Positions 1 through 5,822 of a DNA stretch of 5,824 nucleotides are shown in pieces. The notes under the pieces are model-generated. The model worked only from the letters and a program-made list of their open reading frames with translations. It ran no database searches and had not been told where the DNA came from. Positions within the stretch are counted from its first letter, which is position 1; every line of letters starts with the position of its first letter. The translations under genes were made by a program, and so were the position numbers. The DNA comes from Bacteroidota bacterium (GTDB taxonomy: Bacteria; Bacteroidota; Bacteroidia; Flavobacteriales; Flavobacteriaceae), in contig JAEWLN010000116.1 of assembly GCA_023457535.1 (NCBI GenBank), positions 1 through 5,824 of the forward strand. Direction: 5' to 3'.

Positions 1-1046
1 ACGTGGTATTCAGCCACATAGCCGTTGCCGCCGTGGATCTGGACGGCTTCGATCGTCGTATCCATCGCCACCTGCGACGCAAACAATTTAGCCATCGCCC
101 CGGATTGCGAAATATCCATTCCCATATCTTTTTCATACGCGGCTTTGAGGCACAACATGCGCGCGGCCGTGATTTGCGTGGCCATGTCGGCGAGTTTGAA
201 CGCAATGGCCTGGTGCTTGGAAATTTCCTTGCCGAAAGCCTTTCGCTCTTTTGAATATTTGAGCGCCAGTTCGTAAGCGCCCGTTGCGATGCCAAGTGCC
301 TGCGAAGCAATCCCGATACGGCCTCCGTTCAAAACGCCCATCGCAAAGTTAAACCCGAAACCATCGGCGCCAATACGGTTTTCTTTTGGCACTTTTACAT
401 CGGTAAACATCAGCGAGTGCGTGTCGCTGCCACGGATGCCCATCTTTTTCTCTTTCGGACCGATATCAAAGCCGGCCCAACCCTTCTCGACGATGAATGC
501 GTTGATCCCTTTGTGGCCTTTTTCGATGTCGGTTTGCGCAATGACAATATAAGTCGAGGCGGTCGCTCCGTTGGTGATCCAATTCTTGGTGCCGTTGAGC
601 AGATAGTGGTCGCCTTTGTCGATGGCCGTTGTTTTTTGCGAAGTCGCGTCGGAACCCGCTTCAGGCTCAGACAAACAGAATGCGCCGATCACATCGCCTT
701 TGGCCAGTGGCACAAGGTATTTTTGTTTTTGTTCTTCGGTCCCGAATTTTTCCAGACCTGCACAAACCAGCGAGTTGTTGACCGACATGACCACCGCCGC
801 CGACGCATCGACCTTGGCAATTTCAGTCATCGCAAGCACGTAGGAAACGCTGTCAAGCCCCGATCCGCCGTATTTTGGATCCACCATCATTCCCAAAAAG
901 CCCAATTCGGCCATCATCCGGACCTGCTCGGTTGGGAATTTCGAATGCTCGTCGCGTTCGATAACGCCCGGCAACAATTCGGCCTGTGCAAAATCGCGTG
1001 CGGCCTGCTGAATCATTAAATGCTCTTCGGTAAGGTTGAAATCCAT
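1..1046 (-). CDS. Acyl-CoA dehydrogenase, short-chain (butyryl-CoA) type, 3' end cut by window edge
   Basis: This is an FAD flavoenzyme that introduces the alpha-beta double bond into an acyl-CoA and passes electrons to electron-transfer flavoprotein. Translating the minus strand from ATG at 1046 gives 348 uninterrupted codons running off the window. The start fits the family (MDFNLTEEH). LSEPEAGSD (residues 125-133) matches the first acyl-CoA dehydrogenase signature, NGTKNWITNG (151-160) lies in the beta domain, R268-x-x-F271-G272 is the usual FAD-contacting motif, and QIHGGNGY (336-343) begins the second signature. GGRIGIASQALG (241-252) resembles human and bacterial short-chain (butyryl-CoA) enzymes more than medium-chain or isovaleryl types. 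Family length is about 380, so roughly 30 residues are missing, including the YEGT segment that carries the catalytic glutamate in short-chain enzymes. Catalytic competence therefore cannot be judged here. It is divergent from anmK with a 79-base spacer. Family assignment is very secure; chain-length preference is inferred. Confidence 0.95.
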   Translation of the reverse strand, partial: MDFNLTEEHLMIQQAARDFAQAELLPGVIERDEHSKFPTEQVRMMAELGFLGMMVDPKYGGSGLDSVSYVLAMTEIAKVDASAAVVMSVNNSLVCAGLEKFGTEEQKQKYLVPLAKGDVIGAFCLSEPEAGSDATSQKTTAIDKGDHYLLNGTKNWITNGATASTYIVIAQTDIEKGHKGINAFIVEKGWAGFDIGPKEKKMGIRGSDTHSLMFTDVKVPKENRIGADGFGFNFAMGVLNGGRIGIASQALGIATGAYELALKYSKERKAFGKEISKHQAIAFKLADMATQITAARMLCLKAAYEKDMGMDISQSGAMAKLFASQVAMDTTIEAVQIHGGNGYVAEYH

Positions 1047-1071
1047 GCTAGTTTTTGTTTGAAAATGTGGG

Positions 1072-1079
1072 CAAATATA
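1072..1079 (-). promoter_or_regulatory. Bacteroidota -7 promoter box for the acyl-CoA dehydrogenase
   Basis: Read on the minus strand this is TATATTTG, a perfect match to the Bacteroidota -7 consensus TAnnTTTG, ending 25 bases before the ATG at 1046. This implies a leader of about 20 bases. No clear TTG -33 element is seen at the expected distance, so only the -7 box is annotated. Confidence 0.55.
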
Positions 1080-1088
1080 AATTTTTAA

Positions 1089-1121
1089 TTGCGAAATTTT
1101 GAATTTTGATGCTTATTTTTG
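1089..1121 (+). promoter_or_regulatory. Candidate anmK promoter (TTG - 22 bases - TATTTTTG)
   Basis: TATTTTTG at 1114-1121 fits TAnnTTTG, with a TTG at 1089-1091 placed 22 bases upstream. Transcription would then begin about where the ATG at 1126 lies, giving a leaderless or nearly leaderless message. The spacer is so T-rich that a chance match is quite possible. A second T-rich site around 1049-1057 has an extra base inside the box and fits worse. Confidence 0.3.
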
Positions 1122-1125
1122 GCCG

Positions 1126-2190
1126 ATGCACGCACAAAACTATAACGTTATCGGGGTGATGTCCGGCACGTCGCTCGACGGGGTCGACCTGGCCCATTTG
1201 CATTTTTCTATCGCCGATGGCCGATGGCATTTTGAAATCCTCGAATGTGAGACCGTGGCATACGATCAGGATTGGGTCGATACGCTCAGAGGCGCCGTCG
1301 GATTTTCAGCAACACAGCTGCAGGACACCAACGTCCGATACACCCAATTGCTCGGTGGCATCATCTCGGATTTCATCGCGCGCCACGCCATCACGCATCT
1401 CGATGCGGTGTGTTCGCACGGGCATACGGTGTTGCACCAGCCACAAAACGGGCTCACGCTGCAAATCGGGAATCTGCACGGGATCGCATCGCTCACAGGT
1501 CAGCGCGTCGTGTGCGATTTTCGCGTTCAGGATGTTGCATTGGGCGGCCAGGGTGCACCGCTGGTTCCTATCGGCGACCGCATTCTCTTTTCTGAATTTG
1601 ACTACTGCCTGAACCTGGGCGGATTTTCTAACATCTCGTTCGAGCGCGACGGCAAGCGCATCGCCTTTGACATTTGCGCGGTCAATACGGTGCTGAACCA
1701 TTACGCGAACCAACTCGGGCACGACTACGACGACCGCGGTCATCTGGCGCGATCCGGAACTTGCGACGGCGATCTTAAACTCGCCCTGGACGCTGTGGAA
1801 TATTACCACCGTGCGTATCCGAAATCGCTCGGGTTTGAATCGGTAAAACACCTCCTGGTGCCGCTGATCGACGCCCGCCCGATGTGCACCACCGACAAAA
1901 TGCGCACTTTCACGGAACACATCGCCTACCAGATCGCACGCGCACTGCCCGGAAAATCCGGCAAAATGCTGCTAACCGGCGGCGGTGCGTACAACGATTT
2001 CCTGATTGAAAAAATAGCGCGCCACCTGCCAGGCATGCAACTTACGGTTCCCGAACCAAAAGTGCTCGAGTTCAAGGAAGCGCTGATCTTCGGGCTGCTC
2101 GGCGTGCTCAGGCTGCGCGGGGAGATCAATGTGCTTTCGAGCGTTACCGGAGCCTCGCACGACCACAGTTCAGGCGTTATTTTTAACTAA
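1126..2190 (+). CDS. anmK: Anhydro-N-acetylmuramic acid kinase
   Basis: AnmK is the cytoplasmic kinase of peptidoglycan recycling. It opens the 1,6-anhydro ring of anhydro-MurNAc with water and ATP, giving MurNAc-6-phosphate. The protein is 354 residues against about 370 in E. coli. Family motifs lie in order: GVMSGTSLDGVD (residues 10-21, N-terminal phosphate loop), SHGHTVLHQP (97-106), DFRVQDVALGGQGAPLVP (131-148), LNLGGFSNIS (162-171), FDICAVN (181-187, whose D182 aligns with the catalytic Asp), PKSLGFE (232-238), LLTGGGAYND (282-291), E318 in KEAL, and SVTGAS (339-344) near the end. I chose ATG 1126 because it sits ten residues before the phosphate loop, as in homologues; an in-frame TTG at 1099 would add nine residues. 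No murQ or muropeptide transporter is adjacent. The next gene starts 56 bases on behind its own promoter. Confidence 0.95.
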   Translation: MHAQNYNVIGVMSGTSLDGVDLAHLHFSIADGRWHFEILECETVAYDQDWVDTLRGAVGFSATQLQDTNVRYTQLLGGIISDFIARHAITHLDAVCSHGHTVLHQPQNGLTLQIGNLHGIASLTGQRVVCDFRVQDVALGGQGAPLVPIGDRILFSEFDYCLNLGGFSNISFERDGKRIAFDICAVNTVLNHYANQLGHDYDDRGHLARSGTCDGDLKLALDAVEYYHRAYPKSLGFESVKHLLVPLIDARPMCTTDKMRTFTEHIAYQIARALPGKSGKMLLTGGGAYNDFLIEKIARHLPGMQLTVPEPKVLEFKEALIFGLLGVLRLRGEINVLSSVTGASHDHSSGVIFN

Positions 2191-2193
2191 CAA

Positions 2194-2228
2194 TTGTTCC
2201 TCAAACCGCCATTCAAACCTTATATTTG
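2194..2228 (+). promoter_or_regulatory. Promoter of the amino-acid dehydrogenase gene
   Basis: TATATTTG at 2221-2228 is a perfect Bacteroidota -7 box, 18 bases before the ATG at 2247, so the leader would be about 13 bases. A TTG at 2194-2196 may be the -33 element, but the 24-base spacing is on the long side. The 12 bases 2218-2229 (CCTTATATTTGC) recur exactly at 5668-5679 before the tRNA gene. No terminator separates this promoter from anmK, so read-through is possible. Confidence 0.6.
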
Positions 2229-2246
2229 CGGCACTAAACCAAAATC

Positions 2247-3473
2247 ATGAAAGCACTACTCCAACAATTCGAAAATAAAGAACCTGAAATCGTATTCCAT
2301 TGGAAAGATCCTGAAACCGAGGCCGAAGGCTGGACCGTCATCAACTCACTGCGCGGCGGCGCTGCCGGTGGCGGAACGCGTATGCGAAAAGGACTCGACA
2401 TGAACGAGGTGTTGAGTCTTGCCAAAACGATGGAAGTTAAATTCTCTGTGTCCGGACCGGCCATTGGCGGGGCGAAATCGGGGATCAATTTTGACCCGAA
2501 CGACCCGCGCAAGGAAGGTGTTTTGAAACGTTGGTACAAAGCCGTGTCGCCGCTGCTCAAAAGTTATTACGGAACGGGCGGCGATCTCAATGTCGACGAG
2601 ATTCACGAAGTCATCCCGATGACCGAGGATTGCGGCGTGTGGCACCCACAGGAAGGCGTTTTCAACGGACACTTCAGGCCAACGGACGCCGACAAGATCA
2701 ACCGCATCGGGCAATTGCGCCAGGGCGTGGTCAAAGTGATCGAAAATCCTGCATTTTCGCCCGATGTTTTGCGAAAGTACACCGTGGCCGATATGATCAC
2801 AGGCTATGGGGTGGCGGAAGCGGTGCGCCATTATTATGCGATTTACGGCGGATCGGTCGCGGGTAAAAAGGCAATCGTGCAGGGTTTTGGCAATGTAGGA
2901 TCGGCGGCGGCATTTTACCTTGCGGGCATGGGCGCGAAAATTGTAGGAATTATTGACCGAAATGGTGGCGTGATCGCTCAGGATGGCTTTACATTTGAAG
3001 AAATCCGCGCGATGTTCCTGAACAAAAACGGCAACCAGCTCGTGGCCGGCAACATGCTCCCGTTTGGCGAAATCAACGAAAAAATATGGACATTGGGCGC
3101 GCAGATCTTCACCCCTTGCGCGGCATCAAGACTCGTCACCCAAGCGCAGGCCGATGCGATGATCGCTTCAGGACTCGAGGTCATTTCGTGCGGCGCGAAT
3201 GTTCCGTTTGCCGACAAGGAAATTTTCTTTGGGCCGATCATGGAAGACATTGACCGTAAAGTCAGCCTGGTTCCCGACTTTATCTCCAATTGTGGCATGG
3301 CGCGCGTCTTTGCGTACTTTATGGAAAAACGCGTCCCGATGAGCGATGAGGCGATCTTTGCCGACACCTCTGCAACGATCCGCCGCGCGATTGAAAAGGC
3401 ACATGCGAAAAATCCGTCAAAAACACACATCAGCGCGACCGCTTTTGAGATTGCGCTCCAAGAGTTGGTCTAA
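2247..3473 (+). CDS. Glu/Leu/Phe/Val dehydrogenase family amino-acid dehydrogenase
   Basis: This is an NAD(P)-dependent enzyme (408 residues) for reversible oxidative deamination of an L-amino acid to its 2-oxo acid plus ammonium. The N-terminal dimerisation/catalytic domain (about 1-175) has GGAAGGGTRM (37-46), K65 at the place of the substrate-carboxylate lysine, GPAIGGAKSGI (70-80) with K77 matching the catalytic lysine of the GGGK motif, and GGDLNVDE (111-118) with D113 in the place of the catalytic aspartate. The C-terminal Rossmann domain begins near 178 and carries GFGNVGSAAA (213-222), a typical dinucleotide-binding loop. D237 follows at the end of the second strand. SCGANVPFAD (314-323) matches the family EGAN segment. 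The catalytic loop departs from the usual PAPDVGT form, so the substrate (glutamate, leucine, valine or other) and coenzyme cannot be named from sequence. The gene has its own promoter and lies 52 bases before tonB. Family is secure, specificity is not. Confidence 0.92.
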   Translation: MKALLQQFENKEPEIVFHWKDPETEAEGWTVINSLRGGAAGGGTRMRKGLDMNEVLSLAKTMEVKFSVSGPAIGGAKSGINFDPNDPRKEGVLKRWYKAVSPLLKSYYGTGGDLNVDEIHEVIPMTEDCGVWHPQEGVFNGHFRPTDADKINRIGQLRQGVVKVIENPAFSPDVLRKYTVADMITGYGVAEAVRHYYAIYGGSVAGKKAIVQGFGNVGSAAAFYLAGMGAKIVGIIDRNGGVIAQDGFTFEEIRAMFLNKNGNQLVAGNMLPFGEINEKIWTLGAQIFTPCAASRLVTQAQADAMIASGLEVISCGANVPFADKEIFFGPIMEDIDRKVSLVPDFISNCGMARVFAYFMEKRVPMSDEAIFADTSATIRRAIEKAHAKNPSKTHISATAFEIALQELV

Positions 3474-3495
3474 CAATTTATTTTCTTTATTTTCG
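3465..3495 (+). promoter_or_regulatory. Weak candidate promoter for tonB-folC
   Basis: TATTTTCG at 3488-3495 differs from TAnnTTTG at one base. A TTG at 3465-3467, inside the last codons of the dehydrogenase gene, lies 20 bases upstream, which is good spacing. The gap between the two genes holds no hairpin terminator, so tonB could also be read from the upstream promoter. Confidence 0.3.
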
Positions 3496-3525
3496 TTTAG
3501 GAAATAGGTTTAAACATTGAAATCC

Positions 3526-4413
3526 ATGACGTTTACCCAGATCGAAAACCGCAAACAATCGCTGATGGCCACCACGGCAATCTTCATGGCGCTGTTCCTG
3601 TTGTTGTATTTTCTCAAATTTGCCAACACCATCACGCTCGACATGCTCGAAGGCGGCGGCGGCGGCGGGGACGTAGCGGTCAACTTTGGCGACAGCGACC
3701 TAGGAATGGGCGACAATTATCCGTCGCTTGAACCGGTCAAGTCGGCACCCAAACAACCTAAAGTGGTACAAGCTGCGGAAAAGGAAATCGTGGTGAGCGA
3801 GTCCGACGATGCGCCCGTGATCGCCAATGTCAAAAAGCCAACCGACAAACCCAAAAAAGAAGAAGACGCCAAACCGGTGGAAAAACCGGTTCCAAAACCG
3901 TCTAAATCCACATCGGACGCATTGGCCAATTTGCTCAACGGATCGGACAAAGGCGGCGACGGCACCGATAAAGTAGCCGGAAACAAAGGAAAGGCCTACG
4001 GCGACCCGAATGCGCGCGGCTACGATGGCGGCGGCGGATCGGGTACGGGAAGCGGCGGCGGTAACGGTTCGGGACAAGGACTCGGGACCGGAAGCGGCTA
4101 TGGCAACGGAAATGGCGGCGGACGCGGAAACGGCACGGGCAATTACCAGCTCGCCGGACGCAAATTCCTTTCGACGCCCAATCCGCAATACACGTGTAAC
4201 GAAGAAGGCACGGTCGTTGTCCAGATCACTGTAGACCGCAGCGGTAAAGTCACCAATGCCGAAGCGGGTATCCGCGGAACGACCAATGCCGCCAAATGCC
4301 TTTTGGACCAGGCCCGGATCGCGGCGCTCAATACGCGCATCAACCCCAGCGATGACGCACCGGACAAACAGGTCGGGAAAATCATTTACAGTTTCAAGCT
4401 TACCGGGAACTAG
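3526..4413 (+). CDS. TonB-like energy transducer with glycine-rich linker
   Basis: This is an inner-membrane-anchored, periplasm-spanning protein that by family would pass proton-motive energy from an ExbB/ExbD motor to outer-membrane TonB-dependent transporters. Of 295 residues, a short cytoplasmic N-terminus is followed by one hydrophobic membrane segment (about 14-32). Next come a six-glycine run (43-48) and a conserved-looking VNFG segment. A Lys/Pro/Glu-rich stretch (about 103-127) is followed by a long Gly/Ser/Asn-rich linker (about 163-206) and a TonB C-terminal domain (about 217-293: EEGTVVVQITVDRSGKV, then CLLDQARIAAL and a closing IIYSFKL strand). Two cysteines, C224 and C258, bracket the domain core and could form a periplasmic disulfide. 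I chose ATG 3526; a TTG at 3517 would add three residues. No exbB or exbD is adjacent. The glycine linker makes a TolA-like or other cell-envelope spanning role a possible alternative. Confidence 0.82.
   Translation: MTFTQIENRKQSLMATTAIFMALFLLLYFLKFANTITLDMLEGGGGGGDVAVNFGDSDLGMGDNYPSLEPVKSAPKQPKVVQAAEKEIVVSESDDAPVIANVKKPTDKPKKEEDAKPVEKPVPKPSKSTSDALANLLNGSDKGGDGTDKVAGNKGKAYGDPNARGYDGGGGSGTGSGGGNGSGQGLGTGSGYGNGNGGGRGNGTGNYQLAGRKFLSTPNPQYTCNEEGTVVVQITVDRSGKVTNAEAGIRGTTNAAKCLLDQARIAALNTRINPSDDAPDKQVGKIIYSFKLTGN
3652..3669 (+). repeat. GGC triplet tract inside tonB
   Basis: Five GGC triplets in a row followed by GGG encode residues 43-48 of the TonB-like protein, just outside the membrane segment. 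Gain or loss of whole triplets would keep the frame and only change the length of a flexible hinge. Confidence 0.8.
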
Positions 4414-4414
4414 C

Positions 4415-5632
4415 ATGACCTATCGTGAAACGCTCGACTGGATGTTTGTGCAACTGCCAATGTACCAGCTCCAGGGCGCATCGGCGTATAAGAAAGACCT
4501 CGATAACACCTTAATGTTGTGCCAATACCTGGGCAACCCGGAGCGCAATTTGCAGTTCATACACGTGGCGGGCACCAATGGAAAGGGATCGACATCGCAC
4601 ATGCTTGCATCGGTATTGCAGCAGGCGGGTTACAAGACCGGATTGTATACTTCACCGCACCTTAAAGATTTTCGCGAACGCATCAAAATCAACGGATCGG
4701 ATATTCCTGAGGATTTTGTCGTCCGGTTTATGGAACAGCACCGCCCGTTTTTCGAGCAACATGCATTGAGTTTTTTCGAGATGACCGTAGGACTTGCGTT
4801 CGATTACTTCAGACAGGAAAACATTGACGTTGCCGTGATCGAAGTCGGCATGGGCGGACGACTTGATTCGACCAATGTAATTGCGCCGATCGTATCGGTC
4901 ATTACCAACATCGGGATGGATCATACAGCGTTCCTGGGCGATACCCTGACGCTCATTGCCGCGGAAAAAGCGGGCATCATCAAACCCGGGATTCCCGTGG
5001 TTGTGGGTGAATATACGCCGGAGACGAAAGCCGTTTTTGAAGATAAAGTTGCCGGTTGCGGAGCGCCATTGTATTTTGCCTCGGATTTAGTAGACGAAGA
5101 TTACCCGAGCGCGCTGACCGGGAATTACCAGTTCCATAATAAAAAGACTGTGGTGCAAACCGTGCGCCTGTTGCAGCAAATGGGACTTGAAATATCGGAA
5201 CAACACCTTACCGACGGGTTGCTGAACGTAGTTCAAAACACCGGATTACAGGGCCGTTGGCAAATCCTGCAAACCCAGCCCATGGTCGTGGCCGATACGG
5301 CACACAATAAGGACGGACTGGAAATCACGCTGGCACAGGTCGCGGCATCCTCTTACGAGCGTTTGCACATTGTCCTGGGGATGGTCAATGACAAAAACCT
5401 GGACGAAATTTTGCCTTTGTTCCCCAAAGATGCAAAATATTATTTTTGCAAACCCGATTTGCCGCGCGGGCTCGATGCGGCGGTTTTGCAACAACACGCG
5501 CAGGGGTTCGGACTTACCGGCTCAGTATTCAACTCGGTCACAGAGGCTTATCAAAACGCTGCGCGCGCGGCACAACCGGAGGATTTTATTTACGTGGGCG
5601 GAAGCACATTTGTAGTGGCAGAAATTTTGTAA
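4415..5632 (+). CDS. folC: Bifunctional folylpolyglutamate synthase / dihydrofolate synthase
   Basis: FolC is a cytoplasmic Mur-ligase-family enzyme that uses ATP to add L-glutamate to dihydropteroate (making dihydrofolate) and to extend folate polyglutamates. The 405-residue protein has the P-loop GTNGKGST (53-60, K57), the LYTSPHL motif (77-83) followed by FRERI, IEVGMGGRLDSTN (142-154) with E143 as a likely metal ligand, and NIGMDHTAFLG (165-175) with H170. AAEKAGIIKPG (182-192) has K185 in the position of the carbamylated lysine of the family. GRW (280-282) and DTAHNKDG (294-301) open the C-terminal glutamate-ligase domain, and the protein ends at GGSTFVVAEIL. The ATG at 4415 is one base after the tonB stop, so the two are probably co-transcribed and translationally coupled. 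The open frame extends back to 4256, but that part overlaps tonB and shows no family similarity. Length is slightly below E. coli FolC (about 420) with all key motifs intact. Confidence 0.95.
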   Translation: MTYRETLDWMFVQLPMYQLQGASAYKKDLDNTLMLCQYLGNPERNLQFIHVAGTNGKGSTSHMLASVLQQAGYKTGLYTSPHLKDFRERIKINGSDIPEDFVVRFMEQHRPFFEQHALSFFEMTVGLAFDYFRQENIDVAVIEVGMGGRLDSTNVIAPIVSVITNIGMDHTAFLGDTLTLIAAEKAGIIKPGIPVVVGEYTPETKAVFEDKVAGCGAPLYFASDLVDEDYPSALTGNYQFHNKKTVVQTVRLLQQMGLEISEQHLTDGLLNVVQNTGLQGRWQILQTQPMVVADTAHNKDGLEITLAQVAASSYERLHIVLGMVNDKNLDEILPLFPKDAKYYFCKPDLPRGLDAAVLQQHAQGFGLTGSVFNSVTEAYQNAARAAQPEDFIYVGGSTFVVAEIL

Positions 5633-5647
5633 AAAAATCGATAATTG

Positions 5648-5678
5648 TTTGCAGAAACCAAAAACTGCCTTATATTTG
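5648..5678 (+). promoter_or_regulatory. tRNA-Val promoter (TTTG - 19 bases - TATATTTG)
   Basis: TTTG at 5648-5651 and a perfect -7 box TATATTTG at 5671-5678 are separated by 19 bases, matching the Bacteroidota vegetative promoter. The expected start near 5684 lies about five bases before the tRNA. This is the best-formed promoter in the window, as expected for a stable RNA gene. Confidence 0.72.
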
Positions 5679-5689
5679 CACTCGCAATG

Positions 5690-5764
5690 GGGCGATTAGC
5701 TCAGCTGGTTCAGAGCACCTCGTTTACACCGAGGGGGTCGGGGGTTCGAACCCCTCATCGCCCA
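5690..5764 (+). tRNA. tRNA-Val (anticodon UAC)
   Basis: The 75 bases fold as a complete cloverleaf. The acceptor stem GGGCGAT (5690-5696) pairs with ATCGCCC (5757-5763), and the D-arm has GCTC/GAGC around AGCTGGTTCA. The anticodon stem CCTCG/CGAGG (5718-5722/5730-5734) encloses the loop TTTACAC, and the T-arm GGGGG-TTCGAAC-CCC carries the invariant TTCGA. The anticodon TAC (5725-5727) reads GUA and other valine codons by wobble. A5764 is the discriminator base, normal for valine. The following bases are CAA, so the CCA end is not encoded and must be added after transcription. No second tRNA follows in the window. Confidence 0.97.
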
Positions 5765-5787
5765 CAAGTTTAAAAACAAATGGTTTC

Positions 5788-5822
5788 AAAAGCCGATAAA
5801 TCTTATGATTTATCGGCTTTTT
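5788..5822. terminator. Rho-independent terminator, probably bidirectional
   Basis: A perfect 15-base-pair inverted repeat (5788-5802 with 5807-5821) surrounds a TTAT loop. The GC-rich part of the stem is GCCG/CGGC. On the plus strand the 3' arm ends in five T's (5818-5822), and on the minus strand the mirror arm ends in four T's, so it can act both ways. It lies 23 bases after the tRNA and should end the tRNA transcript, and possibly that of an oppositely oriented gene beyond the window. Confidence 0.88.

Noticed and set aside
417..1019. 200-codon open frame on the plus strand opposite the acyl-CoA dehydrogenase
   Set aside because: The minus strand encodes a clear acyl-CoA dehydrogenase with family signatures throughout; the plus-strand translation has no recognisable motif and results from the G+C-rich codon pattern.
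1306..1920. 204-codon minus-strand open frame inside anmK
   Set aside because: It lies antisense to conserved AnmK motifs, has no family features and no promoter-like sequence of its own.
2189..2198. Palindrome AACAATTGTT after anmK
   Set aside because: Only ten bases, AT-rich, with no loop and no following T-tract; too short to be a terminator and not distinctive enough as an operator.
4020..4140. Repetitive GGC/GGA-rich stretch as a possible DNA repeat or CRISPR-like array
   Set aside because: It has no fixed unit or spacer and is explained by codons for the glycine-rich linker of the TonB-like protein.
4256..4414. Extension of folC upstream to 4256
   Set aside because: The extra 53 codons overlap the conserved C-terminal domain of the TonB-like protein in another frame, whereas ATG 4415 gives the normal FolC N-terminus.
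3700..4416. 238-codon minus-strand open frame opposite tonB
   Set aside because: It is mostly the reverse reading of the glycine/proline-rich linker codons, giving a low-complexity Ala/Val/Arg/Phe-rich translation with no domain pattern.
5446..5799. 117-codon plus-strand frame across the end of folC and the tRNA
   Set aside because: Its second half (SSAGSEHLVYTEGVGGSNPS) is the familiar false translation of a tRNA gene, and its first half is out of frame within folC.
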